This document shows, piece by piece, positions 8,202 to 17,708 of a DNA stretch of 64,000 nucleotides. The notes beneath the pieces are model-generated. The model searched no databases. It saw only the letters and a program-made list of their open reading frames with translations, and had not been told where the DNA came from. The position numbers were made by a program, and so were the translations under genes. The stretch covers positions 9,571 to 73,570 of the forward strand of contig DATAYM010000086.1 of the NCBI GenBank assembly GCA_036272595.1, read 5' to 3'. Numbering within the stretch: the first letter of the stretch is position 1; each line of letters starts with the position of its first letter. This DNA is from Poindextera sp036272595 (GTDB taxonomy: Bacteria; Pseudomonadota; Alphaproteobacteria; Caulobacterales; Caulobacteraceae).

Positions 8202-10004
8202 TCAGCGGAAGACGATGTTGAGGACGAGGGCGGCGGCCAGCATGATGACGCCCAGGCCGGCCGGCCGCTGATACCAGGGACCATGCTCGTCGGTGGTGCG
8301 GGGCGTGAGCGAATAGACCAGTCCGGCCAGTTCGGCTTCCGGCTTCGGCCGCGTCGCCAGGCTGACGGCGACGGTGACAAGGAAGCCGGCGCTCCAGGCC
8401 CAGATGGCGGTCCAGAAGTTCTGCGCCATTTCGCTGGGATAGACGTGGGTCACCGCCAGCCAGCCGCCCTTGATGCCCGGAAGGTCGTCGAGCGGCAGGG
8501 TCAGGCCATGGTGGACGGCGGCGGTCAGCATGCCGGCCGCGAGGCCCGCAAAGGCGCCGTGGCCGGTGGTCCGCTTCCAGAACATGCCGAGCAGGAAGGT
8601 GGCGAACACCGGCGCGTTGACGAAGGCGAAGACCAGCTGGATCAGGTCCATGATGTTGTTGAAGCGGCTGGCCAGATAGGCCGCCGCGACCGAGGCCAGG
8701 ATGCCGACGGCGGTGGTGATCCGGCCGACGCTCAGATAGTGCCGATCCGTGGCGCCCGGCCGGATGTAGGCCTGGTAGATGTCATAGGTCCAGACGGTGT
8801 TGAAGGCGGTGACGTTGCCGGCCATCCCCGACATGAAGCTGGCCAGCAGCGCCGTCAGGCCGACGCCGAGCATGCCGGTGGGGAAATAGCGCAGCAGAAG
8901 GTTCGGCGTCGCCAGGTCGTAGTCCAGCTGCGGGCGCCCGCGCGCGTCCAGCATCGGCCTGCCGGTGGCGGAATCGAGCTTGATCGGGATGACGCCCGGC
9001 TGGTGATGGGCGATCGCCGCCGCCGCGCCCGGCGGGCCGGCCGCGGTCGCCGCGCGGTCCGGCGCCGAGGTCAGGGCGATGGCGATCAGGCCGGGCAGGA
9101 TGACCAGGAAGGGGAAGAACATCTTCACCCCCGCCGCGATCAGCGGCGTGCGCCGCGCCGCCGACATGGAGTCGGCCGCCATGGCCCGCTGCACCACCAG
9201 GAAGTCGGTGCACCAGTAGCCGAACGACAGCACAAAGCCCAAGCCCATGACCAGGCCGAACCAGTCGACCCCCAGCCGGTTGGTCGAGGCATGCGCCATC
9301 CCGGCCCAGACGTGGGTGTAGCTGGGCCCCAGCGTCGTCTGCAGCCCCTGCCAGCCCCCGACCTGCTTCAGGCCCAGCCAGACCAGCGGCGCGAAGCCGG
9401 CGACGATCAGGAAGAACTGCAGCACCTCGTTGTAGATCGCCCCGCGCAGGCCGCCCGCGTAGATATAGACCAGCACCACCAGGGCGGTGGTCAGCACCGC
9501 CACGTGGAAGATCCAGGTCTGCGGCAGGCCCAGCCGCGTGAACGGTGCGTCGAACACGTGCAGGGTCTGGATCAGCTTGGCCGTGGCGTACATGGAGACG
9601 CCGGACGAGATGACCGTCATCAGCGCGAAGGTGACGGCGTTCAGCGCCCGGGTCTTCTCGTCGAAGCGCATGCGCAGGTATTCGGGCGCCGAGCGGGCTT
9701 TCGAGCCGTAATAGAACGGCATCATGAAGACACCGATGAACACCATCGCCGGTATGGCGCCGATCCAGTAGAAGTGGGCGGTGGCGATGCCGTACTTGGC
9801 GCCCGAGGCGCCCATGCCGATGACCTCCTGGGCGCCCAGGTTGGCCGAGATGAAGGCCAGGCCGCAGACCCAGGCGGGGATGGCCCGTCCGGCCAGGAAG
9901 AAGTCATCGCCACTATGGGTGCGCCGCGCCGCGACGATGCCGATCCCCAGCACGAAGGCCAGGTAGAGGCCCAAGATGGCCCAATCGACCGCCCCTAGCT
10001 GCAT
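8202..10004 (-). CDS. Sodium:solute symporter, SGLT-like (sugar importer)
   Basis: A 600-residue polytopic membrane protein of the SSS family with about 14 helices. It starts with the sodium-site helix 1 (DWAILGLYLAFVLGIGI), followed by GDDFFLAGR, FISANLGAQEVIGMG and the conserved GGLRGAIYNEVLQ segment. These resemble Vibrio SGLT and related sodium/galactose or glucose cotransporters. The ATG at 10004 has GAGGGAGG six bases upstream. Its place beside cytoplasmic GH42 and GH36 enzymes suggests it imports galactose or small galactosides. Two copies of the same GC-rich repeat flank the symporter and its small partner. Confidence 0.88.
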   Translation of the reverse strand: MQLGAVDWAILGLYLAFVLGIGIVAARRTHSGDDFFLAGRAIPAWVCGLAFISANLGAQEVIGMGASGAKYGIATAHFYWIGAIPAMVFIGVFMMPFYYGSKARSAPEYLRMRFDEKTRALNAVTFALMTVISSGVSMYATAKLIQTLHVFDAPFTRLGLPQTWIFHVAVLTTALVVLVYIYAGGLRGAIYNEVLQFFLIVAGFAPLVWLGLKQVGGWQGLQTTLGPSYTHVWAGMAHASTNRLGVDWFGLVMGLGFVLSFGYWCTDFLVVQRAMAADSMSAARRTPLIAAGVKMFFPFLVILPGLIAIALTSAPDRAATAAGPPGAAAAIAHHQPGVIPIKLDSATGRPMLDARGRPQLDYDLATPNLLLRYFPTGMLGVGLTALLASFMSGMAGNVTAFNTVWTYDIYQAYIRPGATDRHYLSVGRITTAVGILASVAAAYLASRFNNIMDLIQLVFAFVNAPVFATFLLGMFWKRTTGHGAFAGLAAGMLTAAVHHGLTLPLDDLPGIKGGWLAVTHVYPSEMAQNFWTAIWAWSAGFLVTVAVSLATRPKPEAELAGLVYSLTPRTTDEHGPWYQRPAGLGVIMLAAALVLNIVFR

Positions 10005-10051
10005 ATGGCCTCCCTCTAAAAGGCCAGGTTACGCGCGATAGGCTGAGAACC

Positions 10052-10206
10052 AAAAGCCCTCCCCCTCGATGGGGGAGGGTTGGGCGGGGGTGTGGCCGCT
10101 GAAGTGAAGGAAGGGCCGAGGGGGGCGCCGAACGCGGTCCGTCCGGCGGCTCATTGCCAACACCCCCAACCCCGGCCCTTCCCCCATCGAGGGGGAAGGG
10201 AGGAGC
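10052..10206. repeat. GC-rich interspersed repeat, copy B
   Basis: About 155 bases, the second copy of the element at 7834-7980, in the same orientation. Its ends are near-perfect hairpins (CCCTCCCCCTCGATGGGGGAGGG, and CTTCCCCCATCGAGGGGGAAG). Shared internal blocks include GGGCGCCGAACGCG and GCTCATTGCCAACACCCCC. Together with copy A it brackets the symporter and the 69-residue partner gene. No transposase is present, so it looks like a non-autonomous palindromic repeat. Confidence 0.85.
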
Positions 10207-10222
10207 TTGTCCTTCGGCCCGC

Positions 10223-10801
10223 TCAGAACAAATTCAGCGCCGCGTATTGCAGCAGCATGATGGTCTTGGCGTCGCAGATGCGGCCGTCGGCGGTCATGGC
10301 CATGGCCTCGTCGAAACCCAGCTCCAGGACGCCGATGTCCTCGCCCTCGTGGGGAACGCCGCCGCCGTCGCCGACCTTCATGCCGGCCTCGTATTCGGCG
10401 ACGTAGAAATAGAGCTTCTCGGTGACCGAGCCGGGGCTCATGAAGCACTCGAACACCTTGTCGATCGCGCCCAGGCGGTAGCCGGTCTCCTCCTCGACCT
10501 CGGCGCGGATGCGGGCGTCCGGTGCGGCCTCGTCGAGCAGGCCGGCGGCGGTCTCGATCAAGAGGTCGTCATAGCCGTTCACATAGGCCGGATAACGGAA
10601 CTGCCGCGTCAGGATCACCGTCCGCCGCGCGCGGTTGTAGGGCAAAAGGGTCACGCCGTTGCCGCGGTCATAGGTCTCGCGGCGGGTGGTCTGCCAGGTC
10701 CCGTCGGCCCGCTTCCAGTCGAAGGTGGTCTTCTTCAGCACATAGTGGTCGTCGGATAGGACGCGGACCTCGCGGACGCGGATGCGGTCGGCGACGCTCA
10801 T
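10223..10801 (-). CDS. Nudix hydrolase, GDP-mannose pyrophosphatase NudK-like
   Basis: A 192-residue protein hydrolysing nucleoside-diphosphate-linked substrates, by family most likely GDP-mannose or a related sugar nucleotide. A Nudix box runs from AAGLLDEA to AEVEEETGY (about residues 85-110). The metal-binding EEET core is intact, but the usual Arg of the REuxEE element is Ala and an upstream Glu is shifted, as is common in the NudK branch. The N-terminal RVREVRVLSDDHYVLKKTTF segment is NudK-like. The ATG at 10801 overlaps the stop of the upstream enoyl-CoA hydratase gene (ATGA), so the two are coupled; the longer open frame is rejected. Confidence 0.82.
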   Translation of the reverse strand: MSVADRIRVREVRVLSDDHYVLKKTTFDWKRADGTWQTTRRETYDRGNGVTLLPYNRARRTVILTRQFRYPAYVNGYDDLLIETAAGLLDEAAPDARIRAEVEEETGYRLGAIDKVFECFMSPGSVTEKLYFYVAEYEAGMKVGDGGGVPHEGEDIGVLELGFDEAMAMTADGRICDAKTIMLLQYAALNLF

Positions 10802-11640
10802 CCGCGGCCGGTGAATTCGGCCGGGCGCTTTTCCATGAAGGCGCGCATGCCCTCGGCCGCGTCCTTCGAGCGCATCAGCGGCAGAAGCTGCAGGAAGACG
10901 TGGTGGACGTGGTCGTTGAAGGTCTCGTCCAGGCCCATGCGCATCATCTTCTTCGAGGCCTGCACCGCCAGCGGCGCGTTGGCGGCGATCTCCAGCGCCA
11001 GCGCGCGGGCCGCCTCGGTCAGCTCGGCGTCGGGCACGGCGGCCGAGACCAGGCCCATCTCGACGCACTGGTCGGCGCTCAGGGTGCGGCCGGTGAAGAT
11101 CAGCTCCGCCGCCTTCGACCAGCCGATCAGCCGCGGCAGGAACCAGGTGCCGCCGCTTTCCGGGACGATGCCGCGCTTGGTGAAGGCCGCGGCCATCTTG
11201 GCGCCCTTGGCCATGATGCGGATGTCGCAGCCGAGCGCGGTGTCCATGCCGTAGCCGGCGGCCGAGCCGTTCAGGGCGCAGATGGTCGGCTTGCCCATGT
11301 TGAAGAGCACGGTGGGCGGGGTGTTGCGCAGGTCGAGGTCGACGGCGTTGCTAGCGCCCGACGTGATGCCGCCGGACCCGCTCGGCCGCGTCACCTCGGT
11401 CAGGTCCAGCCCGGCGCAGAAGGCGCGGCCGGTCCCGGTCAGGATCACCACCCGCACCTCGCGGTCGGCGTCGGCTTCCAGGAGGCGCTGCGTCAACTGG
11501 TTCAGCATCGGCCCGGAGATGGTGTTCATCCGCTCCGGCCGGTTCAGGGTGATGGTGGCGATCCGGTCGGCCACCGCATAGAGCACCTCGGCGTCTTCGT
11601 TGGCGGCGGCCGGGGCCTGGGTTTGAGCTGCTGTGGCCAT
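10798..11640 (-). CDS. Enoyl-CoA hydratase/isomerase family protein
   Basis: Crotonase-fold enzyme of 280 residues that adds water to, or isomerises, an enoyl-CoA. Conserved features are ITLNRPERMNT, the oxyanion-hole segment GRAFCAGLDL near residue 85, and ALNGSAAGYGM with RGIVPESGGTWFLPRLIG, which carries the Glu-containing active-site turn. The ATG at 11640 is chosen because GGAGG lies nine bases upstream; 23 additional upstream codons are open but lack a ribosome site. The C-terminus ends with MEKRPAEFTGR, typical of fatty-acid-related members. The specific substrate is unknown. It is translationally coupled to the Nudix gene. Confidence 0.87.
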   Translation of the reverse strand: MATAAQTQAPAAANEDAEVLYAVADRIATITLNRPERMNTISGPMLNQLTQRLLEADADREVRVVILTGTGRAFCAGLDLTEVTRPSGSGGITSGASNAVDLDLRNTPPTVLFNMGKPTICALNGSAAGYGMDTALGCDIRIMAKGAKMAAAFTKRGIVPESGGTWFLPRLIGWSKAAELIFTGRTLSADQCVEMGLVSAAVPDAELTEAARALALEIAANAPLAVQASKKMMRMGLDETFNDHVHHVFLQLLPLMRSKDAAEGMRAFMEKRPAEFTGRG

Positions 11641-11735
11641 GATGGGCGCCTCCCGAGCGGACCTCGACATCGTTGCGGCCATCGGGCGGGCGAACCCGGT
11701 GCTTGTCAATCCTTGCCGCCGGGCCGGCGCCGAGG

Positions 11736-13181
11736 TCAGCTGGGCTTCGGGGCCGTCCAGTCGCCGCCGAGGGCGCGGATTAGGTCGACGCTGGCCTGCA
11801 GCCGGCGGGTGTCCAGCGACAGCGCGTCCCGCTCCGCCTGCAGCGCCGTGGTCTGGTTGACCACCACGTCCAGATAGGTGATCGCGCCGTCGCGATAGCG
11901 CACCAGCGACAGCGCCTCGGCCTGTTTGGCGGCGGTCACCGCCGCGTCCTCGGCGGCGGATTCGTCGGCCAGCTTGTTGCAGAGGGCGAGGTTGTCCTCG
12001 ACCTGCTGGAAGGCCGCCAGCACGGTCGACCGGTACTCGGCGCTGGCCTCCTCGAACTCCGCCTTCGACTGCGCCACCACGGCGCGGCGGCGGCCGGCGT
12101 CGAACAGCGGCATGGCCAGGGCCGGCCCGACGGTCCAGGCGGCGCTGGGCAGGCTGAGCAGGTTGACCTCGCCGGCGTTCTGGAAGCCGCCGCTGGCGTC
12201 CAGGGTGATGGTCGGGAAAAAGGCCGCCCGCGCCACGCCGATCATGGCGTTGGCGGCGTAGGCGCGGCGCTCGGCGGCGGCGATGTCGGGCCGGCGCTGC
12301 AGCAGCAGCGACGGCGCGGCCACCGGGATGCGCGGCTGCTCCGGCAGCTTGGCGGCGGGCGGAATCGAGAAGCTGGAGGCCGGCTGGCCGACCAGGGCGG
12401 CGATGGCGTGTTCGTCGAGGGCGCGCTGGGCGGCGACCTCGAGTTGGGCGGCGCGGGCGGTCTCCAGCTGGGTGCGTGCCTGGCCGACGTCGATGCCGGA
12501 CACCACGCCGCCGTTGAAGAGGCGCTGGGTCAGGTCCAGGGCGTGCTGGTAGGTCTCCACGGTATCGGCGAGCACCTTGGCCTCGGCGTCGAAGCCGCGC
12601 AGCGCCAGATAGTCGTCGGCGACCTGGGCTTCCAGGCTGAGCTTGGCCGAGGCGAGGTCGCCGGCGCTGGCCTGGGCGCCTGCCTTGCCGGCCTTGACCT
12701 GGTTGCGGATGCGTCCCCAGAAATCCAGCTCGTAGGAGACCGCGCCGCCGATCTCGACATTGTCGTAATAGGTCGGGGTCGTGCCGCGCAGCGGGGCGTT
12801 GTCGGATTGCTTGGTGCGGGTGGCGAAGCCCTGCAGGTCCAGTTCGGGCGACAGCCTGGACTCGGCCTGGGCGGCCAGCGCCCTGGCCTGGTCGTAGCGG
12901 GCCAGGGCCGCGGCCAGGTCCGGATTGCTGGCCTGCAGCCGGGCCTCGAGGTCATCGAGGGTCGGATCGCCATAGGCGGTCCACCAGTCGCCGCGGGGCG
13001 CCGCGTCCGCCGGATCGGCCGGGGTCCAGGCGCCGGTCTCCTTGTAGGCCGGCGGCGTCGGCGCGCCGAGCGGCGGCGTCTGGTAGGCCGGCGCGAGCGA
13101 GCAGGCGCCGAGGGCCAGGGCCGCCCCGACCTGCGCCGCGAGGGCGGCCCACGAGCGTCCTGGTAGGGCCGGCTCAGCCAT
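11736..13181 (-). CDS. Outer-membrane efflux lipoprotein, NodT/OprM family
   Basis: TolC-like channel of a tripartite RND pump, 481 residues. The N-terminal signal peptide ends in a lipobox (LALGAC, Cys at about residue 27). Two OEP repeats follow, each with a long coiled-coil hairpin, and typical segments such as LPEQPRIPVAAPSLLLQRRPD and RYRDGAITYLDV. The gene is last in the pump operon and its ATG overlaps the adaptor stop by 8 bases. Confidence 0.93.
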   Translation of the reverse strand: MAEPALPGRSWAALAAQVGAALALGACSLAPAYQTPPLGAPTPPAYKETGAWTPADPADAAPRGDWWTAYGDPTLDDLEARLQASNPDLAAALARYDQARALAAQAESRLSPELDLQGFATRTKQSDNAPLRGTTPTYYDNVEIGGAVSYELDFWGRIRNQVKAGKAGAQASAGDLASAKLSLEAQVADDYLALRGFDAEAKVLADTVETYQHALDLTQRLFNGGVVSGIDVGQARTQLETARAAQLEVAAQRALDEHAIAALVGQPASSFSIPPAAKLPEQPRIPVAAPSLLLQRRPDIAAAERRAYAANAMIGVARAAFFPTITLDASGGFQNAGEVNLLSLPSAAWTVGPALAMPLFDAGRRRAVVAQSKAEFEEASAEYRSTVLAAFQQVEDNLALCNKLADESAAEDAAVTAAKQAEALSLVRYRDGAITYLDVVVNQTTALQAERDALSLDTRRLQASVDLIRALGGDWTAPKPS

Positions 13182-14379
13182 TCGCGCCCGTCCTCACGGC
13201 CGCCGCGTGGGCCTGCTCGGAGGCGCCGGGGATGCGCACCAGGTCGCCGCTCTGCAGGGTGTCGGCGGGGTTGTCGATCACCTTGTCGGTGGGCGAAAGG
13301 CCGGCGCTGACCACCACGGCCAGCCCCAGGTCGCGGGCGACGGTGATCGGGCGGATGGTGACGCGGCTGTCGGGACCGACCACCGCGACGGCCAGGCCGC
13401 TGTGCTTGATCAGAAGGGCGCTGGCCGGGACCTGCAACGCCGCCGACTGGGTGGGCAGGTGGAAGCTCACCTGGGCGTATTCGCCGGGCTTCAGCGCCTT
13501 GTCGCCGTTGTCGATCTGCAGCTCGACCAACAGGGTGCCGCTCTGGTCGGCGATGGCCTGGGCGGTGCTGGCGATGGTCGCGGTGAAGGTGCGGTTCGGA
13601 TATTCCGGCACGGTCACCGCGGCGGTCAGGCCCGGCTGGATGGCGGCGATGTCGCTCTGCGGCACGTGCACATAGATGCGCAGGCGATGCTCGTCGGAGA
13701 CGGTGAACAGCGGCGTGTCGGTGGGGGTTCCGGCAGCGATCAGCTGGCCCACCTCGGCGTTGCGGGCGGTGACCACCCCGTCGAACGGCGCGGTGATGGT
13801 CTTGAACCCGGTCAGCGCCTGCAGCCGGTGCAGGTTGGCGGCGGCGGAACCGGCCAGGGCGGTCTTGGCCGCCAGGTCGCCGGATTTCTCGTCGGCGTCC
13901 TGGCGCGACACCGCCTGCTGGGCCAGCATTTCGCTCCAGCGCTGTTCGGTGCTGGCCGAGAGGCTGCGGTTGGCGACCGCGGTGGCCAGGTCGGCCCTGG
14001 CCTGGGCGAGCTGCTGGTCGAGATCGGGGGAATCGATCACCGCCAGCACCTGGCCGCGCTTCACCTGCGCGCCGATGTCGGCGGTCCATGACTTCAGATA
14101 GCCGCTGACCCGGGCGTGGATCGGGGCGCTGTTGAAGGCCTGGACGTCGCCCGGCAGCACCAGGTCGTTGTCGCCGCCACCGGCCTTGATCACCGCCAGG
14201 TTGACGGTCGGCACCGACTGTTCATGGGTCCAGGCGGTCTGTTCCTGGTCGGCGCGGCTGCGGCTGAACAGGCCGAGGGCAGCCACCGCCAGGGCGACGC
14301 CGACGGCGATCAGGCCGACCAGCTTCAGCCGCCGGGTCGACAGGTTGACGCGGGGCGCGGGGGGCGAGGCGTCAGGCAT
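13174..14379 (-). CDS. RND efflux periplasmic adaptor (membrane fusion protein)
   Basis: A 401-residue HlyD/AcrA-family adaptor joining the RND pump to the outer-membrane channel. A single N-terminal membrane helix (about residues 20-42) follows a short cytoplasmic tail. The lipoyl half-motif HARVSGYLKSW is near residue 90, then a coiled-coil hairpin, then FDGVVTARNAEVGQLI. The ATG at 14379 overlaps the pump gene stop by 8 bases, which fits coupling, so the longer open frame starting at 14448 is rejected. The C-terminus overlaps the channel gene by 8 bases. Confidence 0.93.
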   Translation of the reverse strand: MPDASPPAPRVNLSTRRLKLVGLIAVGVALAVAALGLFSRSRADQEQTAWTHEQSVPTVNLAVIKAGGGDNDLVLPGDVQAFNSAPIHARVSGYLKSWTADIGAQVKRGQVLAVIDSPDLDQQLAQARADLATAVANRSLSASTEQRWSEMLAQQAVSRQDADEKSGDLAAKTALAGSAAANLHRLQALTGFKTITAPFDGVVTARNAEVGQLIAAGTPTDTPLFTVSDEHRLRIYVHVPQSDIAAIQPGLTAAVTVPEYPNRTFTATIASTAQAIADQSGTLLVELQIDNGDKALKPGEYAQVSFHLPTQSAALQVPASALLIKHSGLAVAVVGPDSRVTIRPITVARDLGLAVVVSAGLSPTDKVIDNPADTLQSGDLVRIPGASEQAHAAAVRTGANG

Positions 14380-17300
14380 AGGCTTCTCCGGTTTCCAGCT
14401 CGGCGGACGGCGTTGGATCGGTGACGGCGCGCCGGCTCTCGCGTCCATGCACCAGGCTGAAGATCACCGGCACGAACATCAGGGTGGCGATGGTGGCGCA
14501 CATCAGCCCGCCGATGACGGCGCGGCCGAGCGGGGCGTTCTGTTCGCCGCCCTCGCCGAGGCCGAGCGCCATCGGCGCCATGCCGATGATCATCGCCAGG
14601 GCGGTCATCAGCACCGGCCGGAAGCGGGTGAATCCGGCCTCCTTGGCGGCCAGGACGGCGTCGCCGGTGGCGGCCAGCCGTTCGCGGGCGAAGCTGACCA
14701 CCAGGATGGAGTTGGCGGTCGCCACCCCCATGCACATGATCGCCCCGGTCAGGGCCGGGACCGAAAGCGTGGTGCCGGTGGCGAACAGCATCCAGACGAT
14801 TCCGGCCAGGGCGGCGGGCAGGGCGGTGATGATGACGAACGGATCCAGCCACGACTGGAAGTTGACCACGATCAGCAGGTAGATCAGCACGATGGCGCCG
14901 GCCAGGCCGAAGAACAGGCCGGAAAAGGCCGTGTTCATGGTGGTCACCTGGCCGCGCAGGATCACCGTCGCGCCTTTCGGCACATCCTTGGCGGTCCGCT
15001 TGATCAGGGCGTTGATGTCGTGGGCGACGCCGCCGAGGTCGCGGTCCTGGGTGGCGGCGTAGAGATCGATGGCCGGCTGGATATTATAGTGGCTGACCAC
15101 CGCGCTGGACTGCTGGCGGGTGATGGTCCCCAGCCCGCCCAGCACCTGCAGCCCGCCCGCGCGCCCGGTGACCGGAACGTTCTCCAGCGCCGAGAGGCTG
15201 GGCAGGTCGTACTCCGGGGTCTGGGCGACGATCGGATAGGAGACGCCGTTCTTCGGATTCAGCCAGTAGGTCGGGGCGGTCTGCGAGCTGCCGGCCAGGC
15301 TGGTGACGACGCTGTTGGTCACGTCCTGGGCGGAGAGGCCGAGCAGGGCCATGCGCTCGCGATCCATGTCGATATTCAGCTGCGGTTCGCTGGACGACTG
15401 CTGGATGCGCGCGTCGGCGACGCCGCGGATGTCGCGCAGGCCGCGCAGCAGCTCGGCCGCATAGGCCTGGTCGGCGGCGGTGTCGGGCCCGCTGACCTGC
15501 AGGTCGAGCGGCGCCGGCGAGCCGAAGTTGAGGATCTGGCTGATGATGTCGGCCGGCAGGAAGGAGAAGGTCACGCCCGGATAGAGCCGCGGCAGCCGTT
15601 CTCTCAGCAGCTTCACATAGGCCGCGGTCGGATGGTGCCCGGCCTTCAGCGTGACGTAGATGTCGCCGTCCTGGTAACCGATCAGGCCGGAGTTGTTGTA
15701 CACCGTGTTGATCGAGCTGACCGGCAGGCCGATGTTGTCGATCGTCGAATCCAGCTCCGACGCCGGGATGGCGGCGCGGATGGTCTGCTCGATCCGGCCG
15801 AACATCGCCGAGGCGTCCTCGATCCGCGTCCCCACCGGCGGGCGGACGTGCAGGGTGATCTGGCCGGAATCCACCGACGGGAAGAAATTGGCCCCCAGGA
15901 AGGGCGCCAGGCTGAACGAGACCACCACCACGGCCAGGAAGCCGATGATGAAGGTCCGGCGCGCGCCCATGGCCAGGTCCAGGAGGGCGCTGTAGCGGTC
16001 GCGCACGGCGTTGAAGCCGCGTTCGAAACCTTGCTGCAGCCGGGCCAGCGGGTTGCGGCTGCGCTGCGGGCCGTGGTCTTCGGAGGCCTCGCCGTCATGC
16101 CCGGCCGCGGCGTGGTGCGGCTTGAGCAGGAACAGCGCCATGGTCGGCACCAGGGTCCGCGACAGCACGAACGAGGCGATCATCGCGAACACCACCGACT
16201 CGGCCATCGGCACGAACAGGAAGCCGGCGACGCCCTTCAACATGAACATCGGCACGAAGACGATGCAGATGCAGAGCAGGGAGACGAAGGCGGGGGTGAC
16301 GATCTGAGCCGCGCCGTCGAGGATGGCGGTCCGGACATCCTTGCCCTGCTCCAGGTGCCAGTTGATGTTCTCGATGGTCACCGTGGCGTCGTCGACCAGG
16401 ATGCCGACCGCCAGCGCCAGGCCGCCCAGGGTCATGATGTTCAGCGTCTGGCCGGTCGCCGCCAGGGCGGTCAGGGCGCAGAGCACCGCCAGCGGAATCG
16501 AAATGGCGATGATGACGGTCGAGCGCCACGAACCCAGGAACAGCAGGATCATCAGGCTGGTCAGGGCCGCGGCGATCACCCCTTCCTTGACCACTCCGGA
16601 CACCGCCGCTTTCACGAACAGCGACTGGTCGTCCAGCAGCACGATCTTGAAGTCGGGCGGCAGGGTCTCCTTCAGCTTCGGCAGCTTGTCCTTCACCCCC
16701 TGAACGATGGCCAGGGTGGAGGCCGAGCCGGCCTTCAGGATGGTGGTGAGCACCGCGCGCGCGCCGTCGACATGGACGATGCTCTGCTGCGGCGGGTTGC
16801 CGTCGCGCACGTGGCCGACGTCGCGGATGAGCACGACGGCGCCGTTCACCGTCTTCACCGGCAGGTCGTTCAGCGCCTCGACCGAGGCGACCGCGTCGTT
16901 CAGCTTGACGGTGTATTGCAGGCTGCCGATCTTGACGGTGCCGACCGGGATGATCTGGTTCTGCGCCGCGATGGCGGTCTCGACGTCCTGGGCCGACAGC
17001 CCCTTGGCCTGCAGCGCCTGGGGATCCAGGTCCACCTGCACCTGGCGCACCTTGCCGCCGTAGGAATAGGGGATGGCCGCGCCCGGCACCGCGCTCAGCA
17101 CCGGCCGGATGAAGTTCTGGGTCAGGTCGAGAACACTCTGTTCCGACTGGCTTTTCGACGAGGTGGCGATCTGCAGGATCGGCACGGTCGAGGCGTTGTA
17201 GTTGAGGATCAGCGGCGGGGTGACGCCGGGCGGCATCTGCTTCAGCACGGTCTGCGAGATCGAGGTGACCTGCGCCGTCGCCGTGCGGATGTCGACGCCG

Positions 17301-17596
17301 GGCTGGAAGTAGATCTTGACGATGCCCATGCCGGGCAGGGACGTGCTCTCGATATGCTCGACGTCGTTCACCGTCGTCGGGATCACCCGCTCGAACGGCG
17401 TGATGATGCGCCCGGACATCTCGTCCGGCTGCAGGCCGGTGTACTGCCAGGCGACGCCGATGACCGGCACCTTGATGTCCGGAAAGATGTCCGTCGGCGT
17501 GTTCAGCGCCGCCAGCGGCCCGATCACCGCGATCAGGATGGCCATGACCACGAAGGTATAGGGTCGCTGCAGGGCGATGCGGACAAGGCCGATCAA
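14372..17596 (-). CDS. RND multidrug efflux pump, inner-membrane permease
   Basis: A 1074-residue proton-driven exporter with 12 membrane helices and two large periplasmic loops. Helix 4 keeps the proton-relay pair in GILVDDATVTIENI, as in drug pumps (HAE type). Helix 10 reads CMGVATANSILVVSFAR, where AcrB has AKNAIL, so the relay Lys (AcrB Lys940) is Ala. The Arg of the helix 11 region (RFRPVLMT) is kept. The start is a TTG codon at 17596 with GGAG eight bases upstream. First gene of the pump operon, 134 bases after the regulator gene; adaptor and channel genes overlap behind it. The substrate is unknown. Confidence 0.93.
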   Translation of the reverse strand: MIGLVRIALQRPYTFVVMAILIAVIGPLAALNTPTDIFPDIKVPVIGVAWQYTGLQPDEMSGRIITPFERVIPTTVNDVEHIESTSLPGMGIVKIYFQPGVDIRTATAQVTSISQTVLKQMPPGVTPPLILNYNASTVPILQIATSSKSQSEQSVLDLTQNFIRPVLSAVPGAAIPYSYGGKVRQVQVDLDPQALQAKGLSAQDVETAIAAQNQIIPVGTVKIGSLQYTVKLNDAVASVEALNDLPVKTVNGAVVLIRDVGHVRDGNPPQQSIVHVDGARAVLTTILKAGSASTLAIVQGVKDKLPKLKETLPPDFKIVLLDDQSLFVKAAVSGVVKEGVIAAALTSLMILLFLGSWRSTVIIAISIPLAVLCALTALAATGQTLNIMTLGGLALAVGILVDDATVTIENINWHLEQGKDVRTAILDGAAQIVTPAFVSLLCICIVFVPMFMLKGVAGFLFVPMAESVVFAMIASFVLSRTLVPTMALFLLKPHHAAAGHDGEASEDHGPQRSRNPLARLQQGFERGFNAVRDRYSALLDLAMGARRTFIIGFLAVVVVSFSLAPFLGANFFPSVDSGQITLHVRPPVGTRIEDASAMFGRIEQTIRAAIPASELDSTIDNIGLPVSSINTVYNNSGLIGYQDGDIYVTLKAGHHPTAAYVKLLRERLPRLYPGVTFSFLPADIISQILNFGSPAPLDLQVSGPDTAADQAYAAELLRGLRDIRGVADARIQQSSSEPQLNIDMDRERMALLGLSAQDVTNSVVTSLAGSSQTAPTYWLNPKNGVSYPIVAQTPEYDLPSLSALENVPVTGRAGGLQVLGGLGTITRQQSSAVVSHYNIQPAIDLYAATQDRDLGGVAHDINALIKRTAKDVPKGATVILRGQVTTMNTAFSGLFFGLAGAIVLIYLLIVVNFQSWLDPFVIITALPAALAGIVWMLFATGTTLSVPALTGAIMCMGVATANSILVVSFARERLAATGDAVLAAKEAGFTRFRPVLMTALAMIIGMAPMALGLGEGGEQNAPLGRAVIGGLMCATIATLMFVPVIFSLVHGRESRRAVTDPTPSAELETGEAYA

Positions 17597-17680
17597 CGGG
17601 GACGCTCCAGGTGGACAGGCGAAGGCGTCCGCGCGGCGGGGCGCGGGCGATCGCGGCGGATCGGGCGCGCCTTTGCGCCA

Positions 17681-17700
17681 CCCCGCCTAAACAGGCGGGG
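17681..17700 (-). terminator. Stem-loop after the atypical response regulator gene
   Basis: A perfect eight-base-pair GC stem (CCCCGCCT / AGGCGGGG) with a short AAAC loop. On the minus strand it lies about 30 bases past the regulator stop and 85 bases before the pump start. No run of T follows, so intrinsic termination is uncertain. It could attenuate transcription between the regulatory genes and the pump genes. Confidence 0.4.
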
Positions 17701-17708
17701 CCGTGCGC

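Noticed and set aside
7834..10206. Composite transposon formed by the two repeat copies
   Set aside because: No transposase and no target-site duplication that I can see. The elements look like ordinary intergenic palindromes, so this is kept only as a question in the findings.
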